Shown: positions 1-8,076 of the stretch, in pieces
Numbering within the stretch: position 1 is the first letter of the stretch
Layout: each line of letters opens with the position of its first letter
Assembly (NCBI GenBank): GCA_035509315.1
Contig: DATJLS010000038.1
Coordinates: 9,222-73,221 of the forward strand
Direction: 5' to 3'
Source of the DNA: JAKAWQ01 sp035509315
GTDB lineage: Bacteria > Pseudomonadota > Alphaproteobacteria > Acetobacterales > Acetobacteraceae
Length of the DNA: 64,000 bases
Made by a program: the position numbers and the translations under genes
The notes under the pieces: model-generated
The model's input: only the letters and a program-made list of their open reading frames with translations
Database searches by the model: none
Told to the model about the DNA's origin: nothing

Positions 1-20
1 CTGAGGATCAGGAGCTTCAT

Positions 21-920
21 CTATCGATTGCGCTCGAGCGCTGCGTTCAGCTCCGCCCCGAGCAGCACCACATAGGCTGAGACGTAGAACCACAGCATCA
101 CGCCGACCACCGCCGCGATCGGCCCGTAAGTGACATCGAGCCGCCCGACCCGCGTCACATAGATTGAAAAAAGCACCGAGGCGATGAGCCAGCTCATGGT
201 CGCCGCGAGCGCACCTGGCGCCACCACGTGCCGGGCCCCGGGCGCCCGCGAGGGGCCGAAGCGATAGAGCAGCGTCAACGCGGCCAGCACGAAGAGCGAC
301 ACGCCGCCAAGCGCGCCCGCCCGCACCAGCCCGCCTTGATAGGCGGAGAGCCCGAGGAACCCGATCGCGGTCGGCAGGCCGAGCAGCACCCCAAGCTCCA
401 GCACCGCGGCGACGATGGCCGCCAGCGTCATGCCGAGCCCGGCGAACTGAAAGGCCAGGAAGCCACGCTGCTCCACCTCGCCGTAGGCGAGATTGAGCGC
501 GGAGAGCAGCGATTTCGTGCCGGTCGAGGCGCTCCAGTAGGTCACCGCCGCGCTGATGACGAGGCCAAGGCGGAGGCTCGCCCCCGTGCGCGTCACCAGC
601 GCATGAACGCGTGCCTCGATCAGCGCATAGGCGGGGGGCGGGAGGAGCGTGCGCAGGTTCCGAAGCTGCGGCTCGACCGTGTGCGGGTCGAAGATGAGCC
701 CGTAGATGAAGACGAGCATGCTGATCGCCGGAAAGAGCGCCAGCGTGGCATAGAAGGCGCATCCGGCCGCCGAGAGCGAGATGCGGTCGGAGACCATGAG
801 CTGCATCGCCTCGGCGAGCGCGCGGACCAGCCTCCTGCGGCGCCGCCCCGCCGCGGCCGGAGCCGGCCGCTCCGCGGCCCGTTTCCCCCGGCCCTCTTCC
901 GCTCTGCGTTCGGCGGACAT
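21..920 (-). CDS. YihY/BrkB-family inner-membrane protein
   Basis: A 299-residue protein of the YihY/virulence factor BrkB family (once misnamed RNase BN), whose biochemical role is not established. The first 35 residues are Arg/Ala-rich and probably cytoplasmic. About six hydrophobic segments follow, the first around residues 48-75, and the C-terminus ends just after the last one. The motif around 'SAAGCAFYATLALFP' and the late 'TYGPIAAVVGVMLWFY' stretch are typical of the family. The length fits the usual 280-320 residues. The ATG at 920 is kept; an internal Met at residue 39 would remove the basic tail. It is divergent from the decarboxylase gene at 1190, with 269 bp between them. Confidence 0.9.
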   Translation of the reverse strand: MSAERRAEEGRGKRAAERPAPAAAGRRRRRLVRALAEAMQLMVSDRISLSAAGCAFYATLALFPAISMLVFIYGLIFDPHTVEPQLRNLRTLLPPPAYALIEARVHALVTRTGASLRLGLVISAAVTYWSASTGTKSLLSALNLAYGEVEQRGFLAFQFAGLGMTLAAIVAAVLELGVLLGLPTAIGFLGLSAYQGGLVRAGALGGVSLFVLAALTLLYRFGPSRAPGARHVVAPGALAATMSWLIASVLFSIYVTRVGRLDVTYGPIAAVVGVMLWFYVSAYVVLLGAELNAALERNR

Positions 921-994
921 GCTGCCTCTCTAAGCCCCTGGCGGGCGCATCTGCAACCGCGCCCGCATTTCCGCTTGCAACCACCGCAAGAGGG

Positions 995-1189
995 CCCTAT
1001 GTGCGGCCCACGCAGCAACGCACGTGCCTCTGGCCCTCGTGGTTACGCAACGACGTCAAGCGTTCTGGCAACTCGCTTTGGTCGCTGGTTCGTTCGACCG
1101 TTTCGTCAACTCCGCCCGTCGCCTTCAAGAGACGGACGTTCACCGAGGGAGGCCCCGAACCGTGGGGGCCTGAAAGGGAGGCCGGTGCC
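995..1189 (+). promoter_or_regulatory. putative structured leader of the decarboxylase gene (speF-motif candidate)
   Basis: The decarboxylase ATG is preceded by a long non-coding leader. Directly before the Shine-Dalgarno (1173-1180) lies a hairpin whose 7-bp stem pairs 1150-1156 with 1165-1171. Alphaproteobacterial ornithine decarboxylase genes often carry a conserved leader RNA called the speF motif. Position and gene context fit that, but I could not match the consensus by eye, so this is a candidate only. Confidence 0.3.
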
Positions 1190-2320
1190 ATGACACCGAA
1201 GATCGCCCGTTTTCTGGCTGGGGAGCCGCCGGCTTCTCCTTGCCTCGTGTTCGATCTCGAGCAGCTCGAGGCGAACTTCCGCAATCTGCGTCGGGCGCTG
1301 CCGCTCGCGCACATCTATTACGCCGTGAAGGCCAATCCGGCCGCGCCGGTGCTTGAGCGGCTCACAGCGCTCGGCTCCTCCTTCGATGCCGCGAGCATCG
1401 AGGAGATTCGCGCCTGCCTCGCGGCAGGTGCGGCGCCTGCCGCCATCAGCTTCGGCAACACCATCAAGAAGGCGGCGGCGATCCGCGCCGCCCATGAGGC
1501 CGGAATCCGGCTCTTCGCCTTCGATTCTGCGGAGGAGCTGGAAAAACTCGCAACCCACGCGCCCGGGGCGCAGGTCTATTGCCGCATCCTCGTCGCCAAT
1601 GACGGAGCGGATTGGCCGCTTTCGCGCAAGTTCGGCGCCGAGATCGGGCTCGCCCGGGAGCTGATGCTGCGCGCCGGCACGCTCGGCCTCGATCCATGCG
1701 GCCTTTCCTTTCATGTCGGCAGCCAGCAGACGCGCACGGACTCCTACGAAGCCGCGATCGGCCGCATCGCCATGCTTTTCACCGACCTCACCGAGGCAGG
1801 CGTCAATCTGCGCATGGTCAATCTCGGCGGCGGCTTCCCGGTCCGCTATCGCGAGGCCGTGCCCGGCATCGACGATTTCGCCGCCGCCATCATGCGCGCG
1901 ATGACCGCGCATTTCGGCAATGCGCTGCCCGAGATGCTGATCGAGCCGGGCCGCTGTCTTGTTGCCGATGCCGGCGTCGTCGCCTCGGAGGTCGTGCTCG
2001 TCAGCCGCCGTTCGCACGAGGATCCGGTGCGTTGGGTCTATCTCGATATCGGCCGCTTCGGCGGCCTCGCGGAGACCGAGAACGAGGCGATCCGCTATCG
2101 CATCACCACCCCGCATGACGGCGGGCCCGCCGGCCCGGTCGCCATCGCCGGCCCCACCTGCGACGGCGCCGATATCCTCTATCAGCGCACACCCTATCGG
2201 CTGCCGATGGCGCTTGCCGCGGGCGACCGCGTGCTGCTCGAAGGCACTGGCGCCTATGTCACCACCTATGCGAGCCAGCGCTTCAACGGCTTCGCCCCGC
2301 TGACCGAGCATTATCTCTGA
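1190..2320 (+). CDS. PLP-dependent ornithine/lysine-type decarboxylase (fold type III)
   Basis: A 376-residue alanine-racemase-fold decarboxylase of the eukaryotic-like ornithine decarboxylase group, which makes putrescine (or cadaverine) from the basic amino acid in the cytosol. The PLP-binding Lys is K47 in 'YAVKANP'. 'HVGSQ', 'NLGGGFP' and 'EPGR' (PLP phosphate site) follow in order, and near the C-terminus 'GPTCDGADI' carries the Cys-Asp pair that completes the dimeric active site. The length matches bacterial ODCs of this type. The reading frame stays open upstream to 1001, but the ATG at 1190 has a good AAGGGAG ribosome site at about 9 nt and begins where family alignments begin. Substrate choice between ornithine, lysine and diaminopimelate cannot be settled by eye; ODC is favoured. 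Confidence 0.85.
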   Translation: MTPKIARFLAGEPPASPCLVFDLEQLEANFRNLRRALPLAHIYYAVKANPAAPVLERLTALGSSFDAASIEEIRACLAAGAAPAAISFGNTIKKAAAIRAAHEAGIRLFAFDSAEELEKLATHAPGAQVYCRILVANDGADWPLSRKFGAEIGLARELMLRAGTLGLDPCGLSFHVGSQQTRTDSYEAAIGRIAMLFTDLTEAGVNLRMVNLGGGFPVRYREAVPGIDDFAAAIMRAMTAHFGNALPEMLIEPGRCLVADAGVVASEVVLVSRRSHEDPVRWVYLDIGRFGGLAETENEAIRYRITTPHDGGPAGPVAIAGPTCDGADILYQRTPYRLPMALAAGDRVLLEGTGAYVTTYASQRFNGFAPLTEHYL

Positions 2321-2351
2321 GGCCCGATTTCTGAGACCTAGCAGGGGGGAG

Positions 2352-2393
2352 CCCCGCGCCCTACTTGTCAAAAACACGGGCGCGGGGTTTCTC
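2352..2393 (+). terminator. rho-independent terminator after the decarboxylase gene
   Basis: A perfect 10-bp GC-rich stem (2352-2361 with 2378-2387) encloses a 16-nt loop and is followed by TTTCTCTC. It lies 31 bp after the decarboxylase stop codon, which suggests the decarboxylase is transcribed separately from the VOC gene downstream. Confidence 0.75.
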
Positions 2394-2480
2394 TCAAGGC
2401 AACGGGTCGGGCCTCTGTTTCCTGACCGAGCAGCGCCCGCGAAATTCCGCCACCCGGTTTCCCCCCGCCCGGAGTCTTCC

Positions 2481-2876
2481 ATGCGTTTCACCATCGATCG
2501 CATCGATCACATCGTGATCACCTGCGCCGATCTCGAGAAGACCGCCTCCTGGTATCAGCGCGTACTCGGTATGGAACGCGAGACCTTCGGCGCGAATCGC
2601 CGCACCGCGCTCCGCTTCGGCAGCCAGAAGCTCAACCTCCACCAGGCCGGCGCCGAGTTCCAGCCGAATGCCGCCGCCGCCCGCCCCGGCACGATCGATA
2701 TCTGCTTCATCACCGGCATTCCCGCCCCCTCGATCGTCGCCCACCTCACGGCCTGCGGCGTTCCGGTCGAGGAGGGGCCGGTTGAGAAGATCGGCGCGCT
2801 CGGGCCGATGAGCTCCGTCTATTGCCGTGACCCGGACGGCAACCTGATCGAGATCGCCTCCTATCTCAGCCTTTGA
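2481..2876 (+). CDS. VOC family protein (glyoxalase/dioxygenase fold)
   Basis: A 131-residue single-domain vicinal oxygen chelate protein. It starts with the typical 'RIDHIVITCADLEKTASWYQ' strand and helix, where His10 is the expected first metal ligand, and ends with 'CRDPDGNLIEIA', carrying the C-terminal Glu ligand. It resembles the small glyoxalase-domain (GLOD5-like) proteins whose substrates are mostly unknown. The stop is 6 bp before the next gene, so it is probably cotranscribed with the precursor transporter and queA; a link to queuosine metabolism would be speculation. The metal and the reaction cannot be deduced from sequence alone. Confidence 0.85.
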   Translation: MRFTIDRIDHIVITCADLEKTASWYQRVLGMERETFGANRRTALRFGSQKLNLHQAGAEFQPNAAAARPGTIDICFITGIPAPSIVAHLTACGVPVEEGPVEKIGALGPMSSVYCRDPDGNLIEIASYLSL

Positions 2877-2882
2877 CCGCTG

Positions 2883-3443
2883 ATGGACCAGAGGCTCGCG
2901 CGGCGGCTCGGCCTTGTCTCGTTCGCAGGCTTCCTCGCTCTCATCCCGCTCGCCAACTGGATGGTTCTACATATCGGCACAAGCTGCGCTCCGCACGGCC
3001 CCTGCGTCATCCCCGTCGCCCCTGGGGTTGCGCCCGGCCTTCTGGCGCCCTCCGGCGTCGTTACCGTGGGCGTCGCACTCGTGCTGCGCGATATCGTGCA
3101 GCGCTGCCTTGGCCCCTGGACGAGCCTGCTTGCCATCGCCATCGGCTCCGCGCTCTCCGCCCTCCTGGCGCCGGCCGTGCTCGTCATCGCCTCGGCCACG
3201 GCCTTCAGCCTGAGCGAGCTCGCCGATTTCGCGATCTATACACCGCTCCAGCGCCGCCGCCTGGTCCTCGCCGTCATCGCTTCCGCCAGCCTCGGCCTCG
3301 TCGTCGATTCCATCGTCTTCCTCTGGCTTGCCTTCGGCAGTCTCGCCCTCCTGCCCGGCCAGATCGTGGGCAAGGCCTGGGCCGTCCTCTTCAGCATTCC
3401 CTGCATCCGCCTTCTGCGCCGCGTTGCGCCGACCCCTGCCTGA
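2883..3443 (+). CDS. VUT/YhhQ-type queuosine precursor transporter
   Basis: A 186-residue integral membrane protein with about five hydrophobic helices. The stretch 'FSLSELADFAIYTPLQRR' and the following 'VDSIVFLWLAFG' are hallmark sequences of the YhhQ/Vut_1 family; the E. coli member imports preQ0 and preQ1. The family is usually 200-230 residues, so this is a compact version. It sits immediately upstream of queA (9 bp between the stop and the queA TTG). That neighbourhood strongly supports a role in salvage of queuosine precursors rather than the vitamin transport sometimes assigned to the wider family. Which precursor is carried (preQ0, preQ1, queuine) is not readable from the sequence. 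Confidence 0.85.
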   Translation: MDQRLARRLGLVSFAGFLALIPLANWMVLHIGTSCAPHGPCVIPVAPGVAPGLLAPSGVVTVGVALVLRDIVQRCLGPWTSLLAIAIGSALSALLAPAVLVIASATAFSLSELADFAIYTPLQRRRLVLAVIASASLGLVVDSIVFLWLAFGSLALLPGQIVGKAWAVLFSIPCIRLLRRVAPTPA

Positions 3444-3451
3444 GCCTTGCC

Positions 3452-4492
3452 TTGCGCCTTTCGGATTTCTCCTTCGAGCTTCCGCCCGAGCGCATCGCCC
3501 AGTACCCGGCCAATCCCCGCAGTTCGGCGCGCCTGCTCGAAGTCACGCCCGATTCGCTCGCCGATCACATGGTCGGCGCGCTTCCGTCCCTTCTCATGCC
3601 GGGGGACATTCTTGTCGCCAACGACACGCGGGTGATCCCGGCCGCGCTTGCCGCGCATCGCGGCAAGGCGCGGGTCTCCCTCACCCTCGATCACGTATTG
3701 CCGGACGGTTCCTGGCTCGCGCTCGCCCGCAATGCCCGCCGCCTCCGTCCGGGGGACATCCTCGCCTTCACGTCTTCTCTTTCGGCCACCGTCCTCGCCC
3801 GGATGCCGGATGGCAGCGTGACCCTCCGCTTCAGCGCGCCCGATCCCACCATCGCCGCCCGCCTCGCCCTGCCGCCCTATATCGCGCGTCCCGCCGGCCC
3901 CTTGCCCGCGGACGAGCAGGACTACCAGACCATCTTCGCCGCCCGTCCCGGCGCCGTCGCCGCGCCCACCGCCGGGCTTCATTTCACCGCGGAGCTTCTG
4001 GCGGCGCTCCGCGCCCGCGGCATCCTCACCGCCACCATCACGCTGCATGTCGGCGCCGGCACGTTTCTTCCGCTCCGCGCCGAGGATATTTCGCAAACCC
4101 GCCTCCATGCCGAGCGGGGTCATGTCTCGGAAACCGCCGCCCACGCCATCAATGGGGCCCGTGCCCGTGGCGGGCGCATCGTCGCCATCGGCACCACCAC
4201 GCTCCGCCTGCTCGAATCGGCTTCCGATCCGGCGGGCCGGATTAATCAGTTCGATAGTGAAACTAATCTCTTCATCCGGCCCGGCTATCGCTTCCGCACG
4301 GCGGATCTTCTGCTCACCAATTTCCACCTGCCGCGCTCGAGCCTTTTCGTCCTCGTCTCGGCTTTCTCCGGCACCGCGCGCATGCATGCGGCTTACCGCC
4401 ACGCCATCGCGAGCTTCTACCGCTTCTATTCCTACGGCGACGCCTGCCTCCTCCATCGCAACCCGGAAGACCCGGATAGCCAGGAGGCGTAG
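3452..4492 (+). CDS. queA: S-adenosylmethionine:tRNA ribosyltransferase-isomerase QueA
   Basis: QueA transfers and isomerises the ribosyl moiety of SAM onto preQ1-modified tRNA, giving epoxyqueuosine. The 346-residue product contains the family signatures 'GAVAAPTAGLHFT', 'TLHVGAGTF' and 'NFHLPRSSLFVLVSAF'. The E. coli enzyme has 356 residues. There is no ATG near the start. The TTG at 3452 puts 'MRLSDFSFELPPERIAQYP' at the N-terminus, which aligns from residue 1 with E. coli QueA, so I use it; a CTG at 3440 overlapping the upstream stop is the only close alternative. It follows the transporter gene by 8 bp and converges on the small lipoprotein gene. tgt, queF and queG, which act before and after it, lie 12 kb away on the same strand. 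Confidence 0.93.
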   Translation: MRLSDFSFELPPERIAQYPANPRSSARLLEVTPDSLADHMVGALPSLLMPGDILVANDTRVIPAALAAHRGKARVSLTLDHVLPDGSWLALARNARRLRPGDILAFTSSLSATVLARMPDGSVTLRFSAPDPTIAARLALPPYIARPAGPLPADEQDYQTIFAARPGAVAAPTAGLHFTAELLAALRARGILTATITLHVGAGTFLPLRAEDISQTRLHAERGHVSETAAHAINGARARGGRIVAIGTTTLRLLESASDPAGRINQFDSETNLFIRPGYRFRTADLLLTNFHLPRSSLFVLVSAFSGTARMHAAYRHAIASFYRFYSYGDACLLHRNPEDPDSQEA

Positions 4493-4500
4493 AGAACGGC

Positions 4501-4686
4501 TCAGCTGCGCGTCGGCGTCGGGTCGATTGCGTTGGCGCAGGCATCCGGTGTCGCCGCCGCGACCGGCCCGACGACAGGCACGATCTTCAGTCCGGCGGAG
4601 GTGACCCGGCACGGCGCCGCGACCAGGCCGCAGCCTGCGAGCGCGCTCAGCGCCAGCACGGCCGCAAGGCGAAGAAGGATATGCAT
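4501..4686 (-). CDS. small lipoprotein (DUF6726-like)
   Basis: A 61-residue protein with a lipoprotein signal: a short basic N-terminus, a hydrophobic core and the lipobox 'LAGC' with the acylated Cys at about residue 19. The mature part is only about 42 residues and carries 'GLVAAPCRVTSAGLKIVPVVG', a conserved pattern of small alphaproteobacterial lipoproteins of unknown function. The start was placed at 4686 because an upstream in-frame Met at 4740 would add a polar stretch in front of the signal peptide. It converges with queA (8 bp between stops). Function unknown; probably anchored in the outer membrane. Confidence 0.7.
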   Translation of the reverse strand: MHILLRLAAVLALSALAGCGLVAAPCRVTSAGLKIVPVVGPVAAATPDACANAIDPTPTRS

Positions 4687-4810
4687 GGCTGATTCCCAGC
4701 CGGGACTCTCTCCGCCGAATGGGGCATAATGGTGGCCCAATCGGCTCTTCTGCCCGAAAATCGCCTATCCCTTGGCGAGGATTCCGGCCGCCGATCTTCG
4801 GAGAGGTCCC

Positions 4811-5092
4811 ATGCAAGCAACCCTCAGAGGCCGCGTGATTGCCGAAAGCGACGATATCGTCGAAACCGACGGCTATTTCTATTTCCCGCCTTCGTCCGTC
4901 CGCACCGATTGGCTGGAACGCGCGGCGAAAACCGAATCCGACCTTGCCTGTCCGCACGGCGTGCAGTTCTACGACGTGGTGGTCGATGGCGAGCGCCATT
5001 CCCGCGCCGCCTGGTCCTATGAATCCCCCCGCCCCTCCATGCAGAAAGTCGGCGGACGGTTTGGTTTCTGGGAAGACGTCCAGGTGGCTTGA
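4811..5092 (+). CDS. DUF427 domain protein
   Basis: A 93-residue protein made of one DUF427 domain, a small beta-rich cytosolic fold of unknown biochemical role. Family features visible are 'ETDGYFYFPPSSV' early on, 'CPHGVQFYDVVVDG' in the middle and 'VGGRFGFWEDVQV' at the end. The ATG at 4811 follows a GAGAGG ribosome site at about 4 nt. The frame is open further upstream to an ATG at 4772, but the added residues do not match the domain. It stands alone between the lipoprotein gene and the YdjM-like gene. Confidence 0.85.
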   Translation: MQATLRGRVIAESDDIVETDGYFYFPPSSVRTDWLERAAKTESDLACPHGVQFYDVVVDGERHSRAAWSYESPRPSMQKVGGRFGFWEDVQVA

Positions 5093-5335
5093 GAGACCAT
5101 TGAGAATGCGGCTGTGGTGGTCGTCCGACGCGTCTTTCTGCGCTTCCGGGTGCTCACGGCCAGGTTTGTTTGGCGATCAATTTCATGGCTTCAGCGGATC
5201 GCTGCGCTTATCCGCCAGAAGCCATATTGATCTCGAGGCCGCTCCGGTTCTCGAAAGCCGCGCCGGCCAGCGCCTGCGGCGCTTCGGCAAAACCGCAAGC
5301 CGCATTCCCAATCGGTCTCTGACCGGCACACGCTC

Positions 5336-5821
5336 ATGATGGCGGGCTCGCACGCGGTCATCGGCGTCGCCGCCTGGGCCTGGGTCGCCCCGCATCTCGG
5401 TCTCCCGCCGCTCGACCCGGCCGCGCTGGCGCTCGCCTGCGTGGGCGCACTGCTGCCCGATATCGATCATCCGCGCTCCTGGGTCGGGCTCCGCCTCGGC
5501 ATCGTCTCGCGGCCGCTTGCCGCCGCGCTCGGCCATCGCGGCGTCACCCATTCCCTCCTCGCTGCCGCCGCCTGCCTCCTTTTGCTCCGTGGCGAGGGCG
5601 CAAGCCGCGCTTTCGCCGCGCCTCTGGTCGTCGGCTATCTTTCGCATCTCCTGGCCGATCTTCTGACACCGGGTGGCCTGCCCCTTGCCTGGCCTCTCAG
5701 GCGGCGTTTTTCGCTTCCCCTCTGCAGGACCGGCTCTCTCCTCGAGCCTTTGATCGTTGCCGGCCTGGTGCTCGGCACCGCCGCCGCGACTTTCGGCCTT
5801 CCCTCCCTCGCCGGCCTCTGA
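5336..5821 (+). CDS. YdjM-type membrane-bound metal-dependent hydrolase
   Basis: A 161-residue inner-membrane protein of the YdjM family (LexA-binding membrane-associated putative hydrolases). Metal-binding motifs are clear: 'GSHAVIG' at the N-terminus, 'LLPDIDHPRS' (Asp/Asp/His) near residue 43, 'HRGVTHS' near 67 and 'SHLLADLLTPGGLPLAWP' near 105. Between them lie about four hydrophobic helices. The length is slightly below the family average of about 170-200. The preceding 243 bp (5093-5335) hold no recognisable gene. The chemical reaction is unknown for the family. Confidence 0.85.
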   Translation: MMAGSHAVIGVAAWAWVAPHLGLPPLDPAALALACVGALLPDIDHPRSWVGLRLGIVSRPLAAALGHRGVTHSLLAAAACLLLLRGEGASRAFAAPLVVGYLSHLLADLLTPGGLPLAWPLRRRFSLPLCRTGSLLEPLIVAGLVLGTAAATFGLPSLAGL

Positions 5822-5988
5822 GACCGTCCCCCGTCACGCAGCCGAAGCCTGCCATGCCTCTTGCGCCTTCCCAGCTCCGAGTCGGCGCAGGTTTTGACCC
5901 CCCCTGACAAGCGCCGAAGACCCACGGTTGGAAGCCGAGAAAAGGTTAAACTTCAGAGCCGCTTCATACCAAAACGGAGGAGGAGTCG

Positions 5989-6624
5989 ATGAAGATCGCC
6001 ATCATTGGTGCAGGCAATGTCGGCGGCGCGCTCGGGACGCTCTGGGCGGCCAAGGGGCATGAGGTCACCTTCGGCGTGCGTGATCCGCGAAGTGCCAAGG
6101 TCGCGGATGTGGTGAAATCCGCCGGCGCCCGCGTACGGGCGACAAGCGTCGCGGAAGCGGCCGCGAGCGCCGACATCGTCGTCCTGGCCACGCCCTGGCC
6201 CGCGGCAGAGGAGGCTGTCCGTTCCGCCGGCAATCTCTCCGGGAAGATCCTTGTCGATTGCATCAATCCCCTGCGGGCAGACCTCTCGGGCCTTCTCATC
6301 GGCACCGATACCTCCGCGGCGGAGGAGGTGGCGAAATGGGCAAAAGGTGCCAAAGTGGTGAAAGCCTTCAACACGACCGGCGCCGGCAATTTCGCCGCCC
6401 CGCGCTTCGGCGCGGAGAATGCAAGCATGTTCATTGCCGGTGACGACAAGCCGGCCAAAGCGATCGTCGGATCGCTCGCCGCGGAGCTTGGCTTCGATGT
6501 CGTGGATACGGGCCCGCTGATGACCGCGCGCTACCTCGAGCCAATGGCCATGCTTTGGATTCATCTTGGCTATCGGGAGGGGCTCGGGCCCACGGGCCAC
6601 GCTTTCAAGCTGCTGCTGCGATAG
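5989..6624 (+). CDS. NADPH-dependent F420 reductase-like oxidoreductase
   Basis: A 211-residue Rossmann-fold protein. The N-terminal 'IAIIGAGNVGGALG' is the dinucleotide-binding glycine motif, 'GVRDPRS' follows the second strand as in NADP-preferring members, and 'VVLATPW' and 'KAFNTTG' complete the pattern of the F420-reductase-like family (YpgA/COG2085). Many bacteria with this protein lack F420, so it is better called an NADP-dependent oxidoreductase of unknown substrate. The ATG at 5989 is preceded by GGAGGAGTCG. The gene stands alone, with a perfect hairpin just after its stop. Confidence 0.8.
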   Translation: MKIAIIGAGNVGGALGTLWAAKGHEVTFGVRDPRSAKVADVVKSAGARVRATSVAEAAASADIVVLATPWPAAEEAVRSAGNLSGKILVDCINPLRADLSGLLIGTDTSAAEEVAKWAKGAKVVKAFNTTGAGNFAAPRFGAENASMFIAGDDKPAKAIVGSLAAELGFDVVDTGPLMTARYLEPMAMLWIHLGYREGLGPTGHAFKLLLR

Positions 6625-6663
6625 GCGGCTCGGCGCAAATCGAAATGAGGGAGGCGGGGTGTC

Positions 6664-6686
6664 GTCCGGGGGCAAGGCCCCCGGAC
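6664..6686. terminator. perfect hairpin between convergent genes
   Basis: A 10-bp perfect GC stem (6664-6673 with 6677-6686) with a 3-nt loop lies between the convergent oxidoreductase and NTF2-like genes, 9 bp from the latter's stop. No clear T-run follows on either side, so it may block read-through in both directions or act only as an RNA-stabilising element. Confidence 0.5.
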
Positions 6687-6694
6687 ATGCACCG

Positions 6695-7069
6695 TTATTT
6701 CATCGGTGCCGGCGCTTCATCGATGAAACCCACCACTGCCCGCAGCCTCCCGTCCGGTGCGACGGTCACGAAATCGGTACCGCCGATATAGAGCGGCGCC
6801 TCCATCGTTCCACCCGCGGCATAGCGGAAGCGCGCGAAATCATTATGCGTCTCGATACCGCTGATCAGGTTGACGCGGTACCCCGGAAACTGCTCCTGGG
6901 CGGCCTCCACCAGGGCATCGATTTCCTCGTGCCCTGCGCCGTTGCGGTGCGCGTCGATATAGATCCCGTCATCGGTCCAGGTCTCGGCGATGAGGGCACG
7001 GCGACGCTTCGGATCGCGCTCGTTCCAGACCGAGATATAACGGATGACGGCTTCGTTGACGTTGCTCAT
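6695..7069 (-). CDS. NTF2-like (SnoaL-type) protein
   Basis: A 124-residue cone-shaped NTF2-fold protein. The N-terminal helix 'RYISVWNERDPKRRRALIAETWTDD' followed by 'IYIDAHRNGAGHEEI' is typical of SnoaL-like ester-cyclase or polyketide-cyclase relatives. Such proteins bind small hydrophobic ligands or catalyse isomerisation; no specific reaction can be assigned. The ATG at 7069 has AGGAGAAG just upstream, and an upstream in-frame Met at 7114 is less likely. It lies 105 bp downstream of the XRE regulator on the same strand. A copy of the regulator's putative operator sits 76 bp before its start, so it is the likely regulated target. Confidence 0.8.
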   Translation of the reverse strand: MSNVNEAVIRYISVWNERDPKRRRALIAETWTDDGIYIDAHRNGAGHEEIDALVEAAQEQFPGYRVNLISGIETHNDFARFRYAAGGTMEAPLYIGGTDFVTVAPDGRLRAVVGFIDEAPAPMK

Positions 7070-7144
7070 TGCGCTTCTCCTGGCTTCGGTTGCCGGCCTT
7101 CGCTGACCGTGCATCGAATTTCATTCCTTCAAAGACCAGAAGCG

Positions 7145-7161
7145 ATAACCTGGGAGGTAAG
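7145..7161. promoter_or_regulatory. putative XRE-regulator operator, copy 2
   Basis: The + strand reads ATAACCTGGGAGGTAAG, an imperfect dyad of the form ATAACCT-N3-AGGTAAN. It nearly repeats the site at 8023-8039. It lies between the regulator's stop codon and the NTF2-like start, which is where an operator for the target gene would be expected. Confidence 0.55.
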
Positions 7162-7174
7162 AAAAACGCGCATC

Positions 7175-7987
7175 TCAGGCCATGACATCGGCCACGCCCT
7201 TCGCCATTCGCCGCACGGCCTGGTCAGTCTCGTCATCCGCCGGGAAGAACAATTCGAGAGCGAGCTCGGAGAGCATCACATCGACCGGCGTTCCGAAGAT
7301 GGTCGTCATGCTGAGGAAGGAGAGGATCCCTTCCCGCATCCGGATCCGGAACGGCACCGCCACTTCATGCTCGAGTCCGGTTGCGGCGACCGCCGGTCCG
7401 GCCGGCGCAGGGTAAAGGCTCGCCTCGTGCAGCAGCGCGATCAACACCGGATCCGCGGTCAGCTCGACCTGGCGGCGCAGGCGAAACAAAAGATGCGCCC
7501 GCCATTCTCCGAAGTTGGCAATCCGCGGCGCCAGGCCCCGCGGATGCAGGGAAAGCCGCATCGCGTCGATGGGCGGCTCCAGAAGCTCGGGCGCGACACC
7601 CTCATAAAGCTCTGGCAGGGCCGCGTTGGTGGCGGCGATGCGCCAATGCCGGTCGAGCGCGAAGCCAGGGTAGGGCTTTTGCCGTTCCAGCACGAGGTCG
7701 ATGGCGGCGCGCGCCGCCGCAAGCGCGGGGTCCTTCAGCGCCCGCTCGGGAAAGAGAGGCGCATAGCCCGCCGCGATCAGCAGTACGTTTCGATCTCGGA
7801 TCGGAATCTCGAGCTGCTCGGCAAGATGCAACAGCATCTCGCGGCTCGGCTGCGCACGCCCGGTCTCGACGAAGCTCAGATGCCGCGTCGAGATATCGGC
7901 TTCACAGGCAAGCTCGAGCTGGCTCAGGCGCCGGCGCTGGCGCCATTCGCGCAGAAGGCCTCCGACAGGTCGCGGACGGTCAAGCAT
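7175..7987 (-). CDS. XRE/Cro-C1 regulator with MmyB-like ligand-binding domain
   Basis: A 270-residue transcription regulator. Residues 8-70 form a Cro/C1-type helix-turn-helix with 'RRRLSQLELACEADISTRHLSFVETGRAQPS', the usual recognition-helix pattern. Residues of about 100-260 match the MmyB-like ligand-binding domain, including 'RHWRIAATNAALPELYEGV'. Such regulators usually repress a neighbouring oxidoreductase or stress gene and respond to small hydrophobic ligands. Near-identical dyads lie 36 bp upstream of its own start and upstream of the NTF2-like gene, which suggests autoregulation plus control of that gene. The ATG at 7987 fits the domain start well. Confidence 0.85.
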   Translation of the reverse strand: MLDRPRPVGGLLREWRQRRRLSQLELACEADISTRHLSFVETGRAQPSREMLLHLAEQLEIPIRDRNVLLIAAGYAPLFPERALKDPALAAARAAIDLVLERQKPYPGFALDRHWRIAATNAALPELYEGVAPELLEPPIDAMRLSLHPRGLAPRIANFGEWRAHLLFRLRRQVELTADPVLIALLHEASLYPAPAGPAVAATGLEHEVAVPFRIRMREGILSFLSMTTIFGTPVDVMLSELALELFFPADDETDQAVRRMAKGVADVMA

Positions 7988-8022
7988 TCGGCGAGCCTAA
8001 CCTCGCCCGCCGCAGCTTTCCA

Positions 8023-8039
8023 ATAACCTTGGAGGTAAT
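8023..8039. promoter_or_regulatory. putative XRE-regulator operator, copy 1
   Basis: The + strand reads ATAACCTTGGAGGTAAT, centred about 44 bp upstream of the regulator's ATG. It matches the 7145-7161 site at 15 of 17 positions. The spacing to the start codon is right for an operator overlapping the regulator's own promoter. Confidence 0.6.
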
Positions 8040-8076
8040 GGAAGGCCCCTGTCCGGCCTCACCGCCCCCGCGCCGT

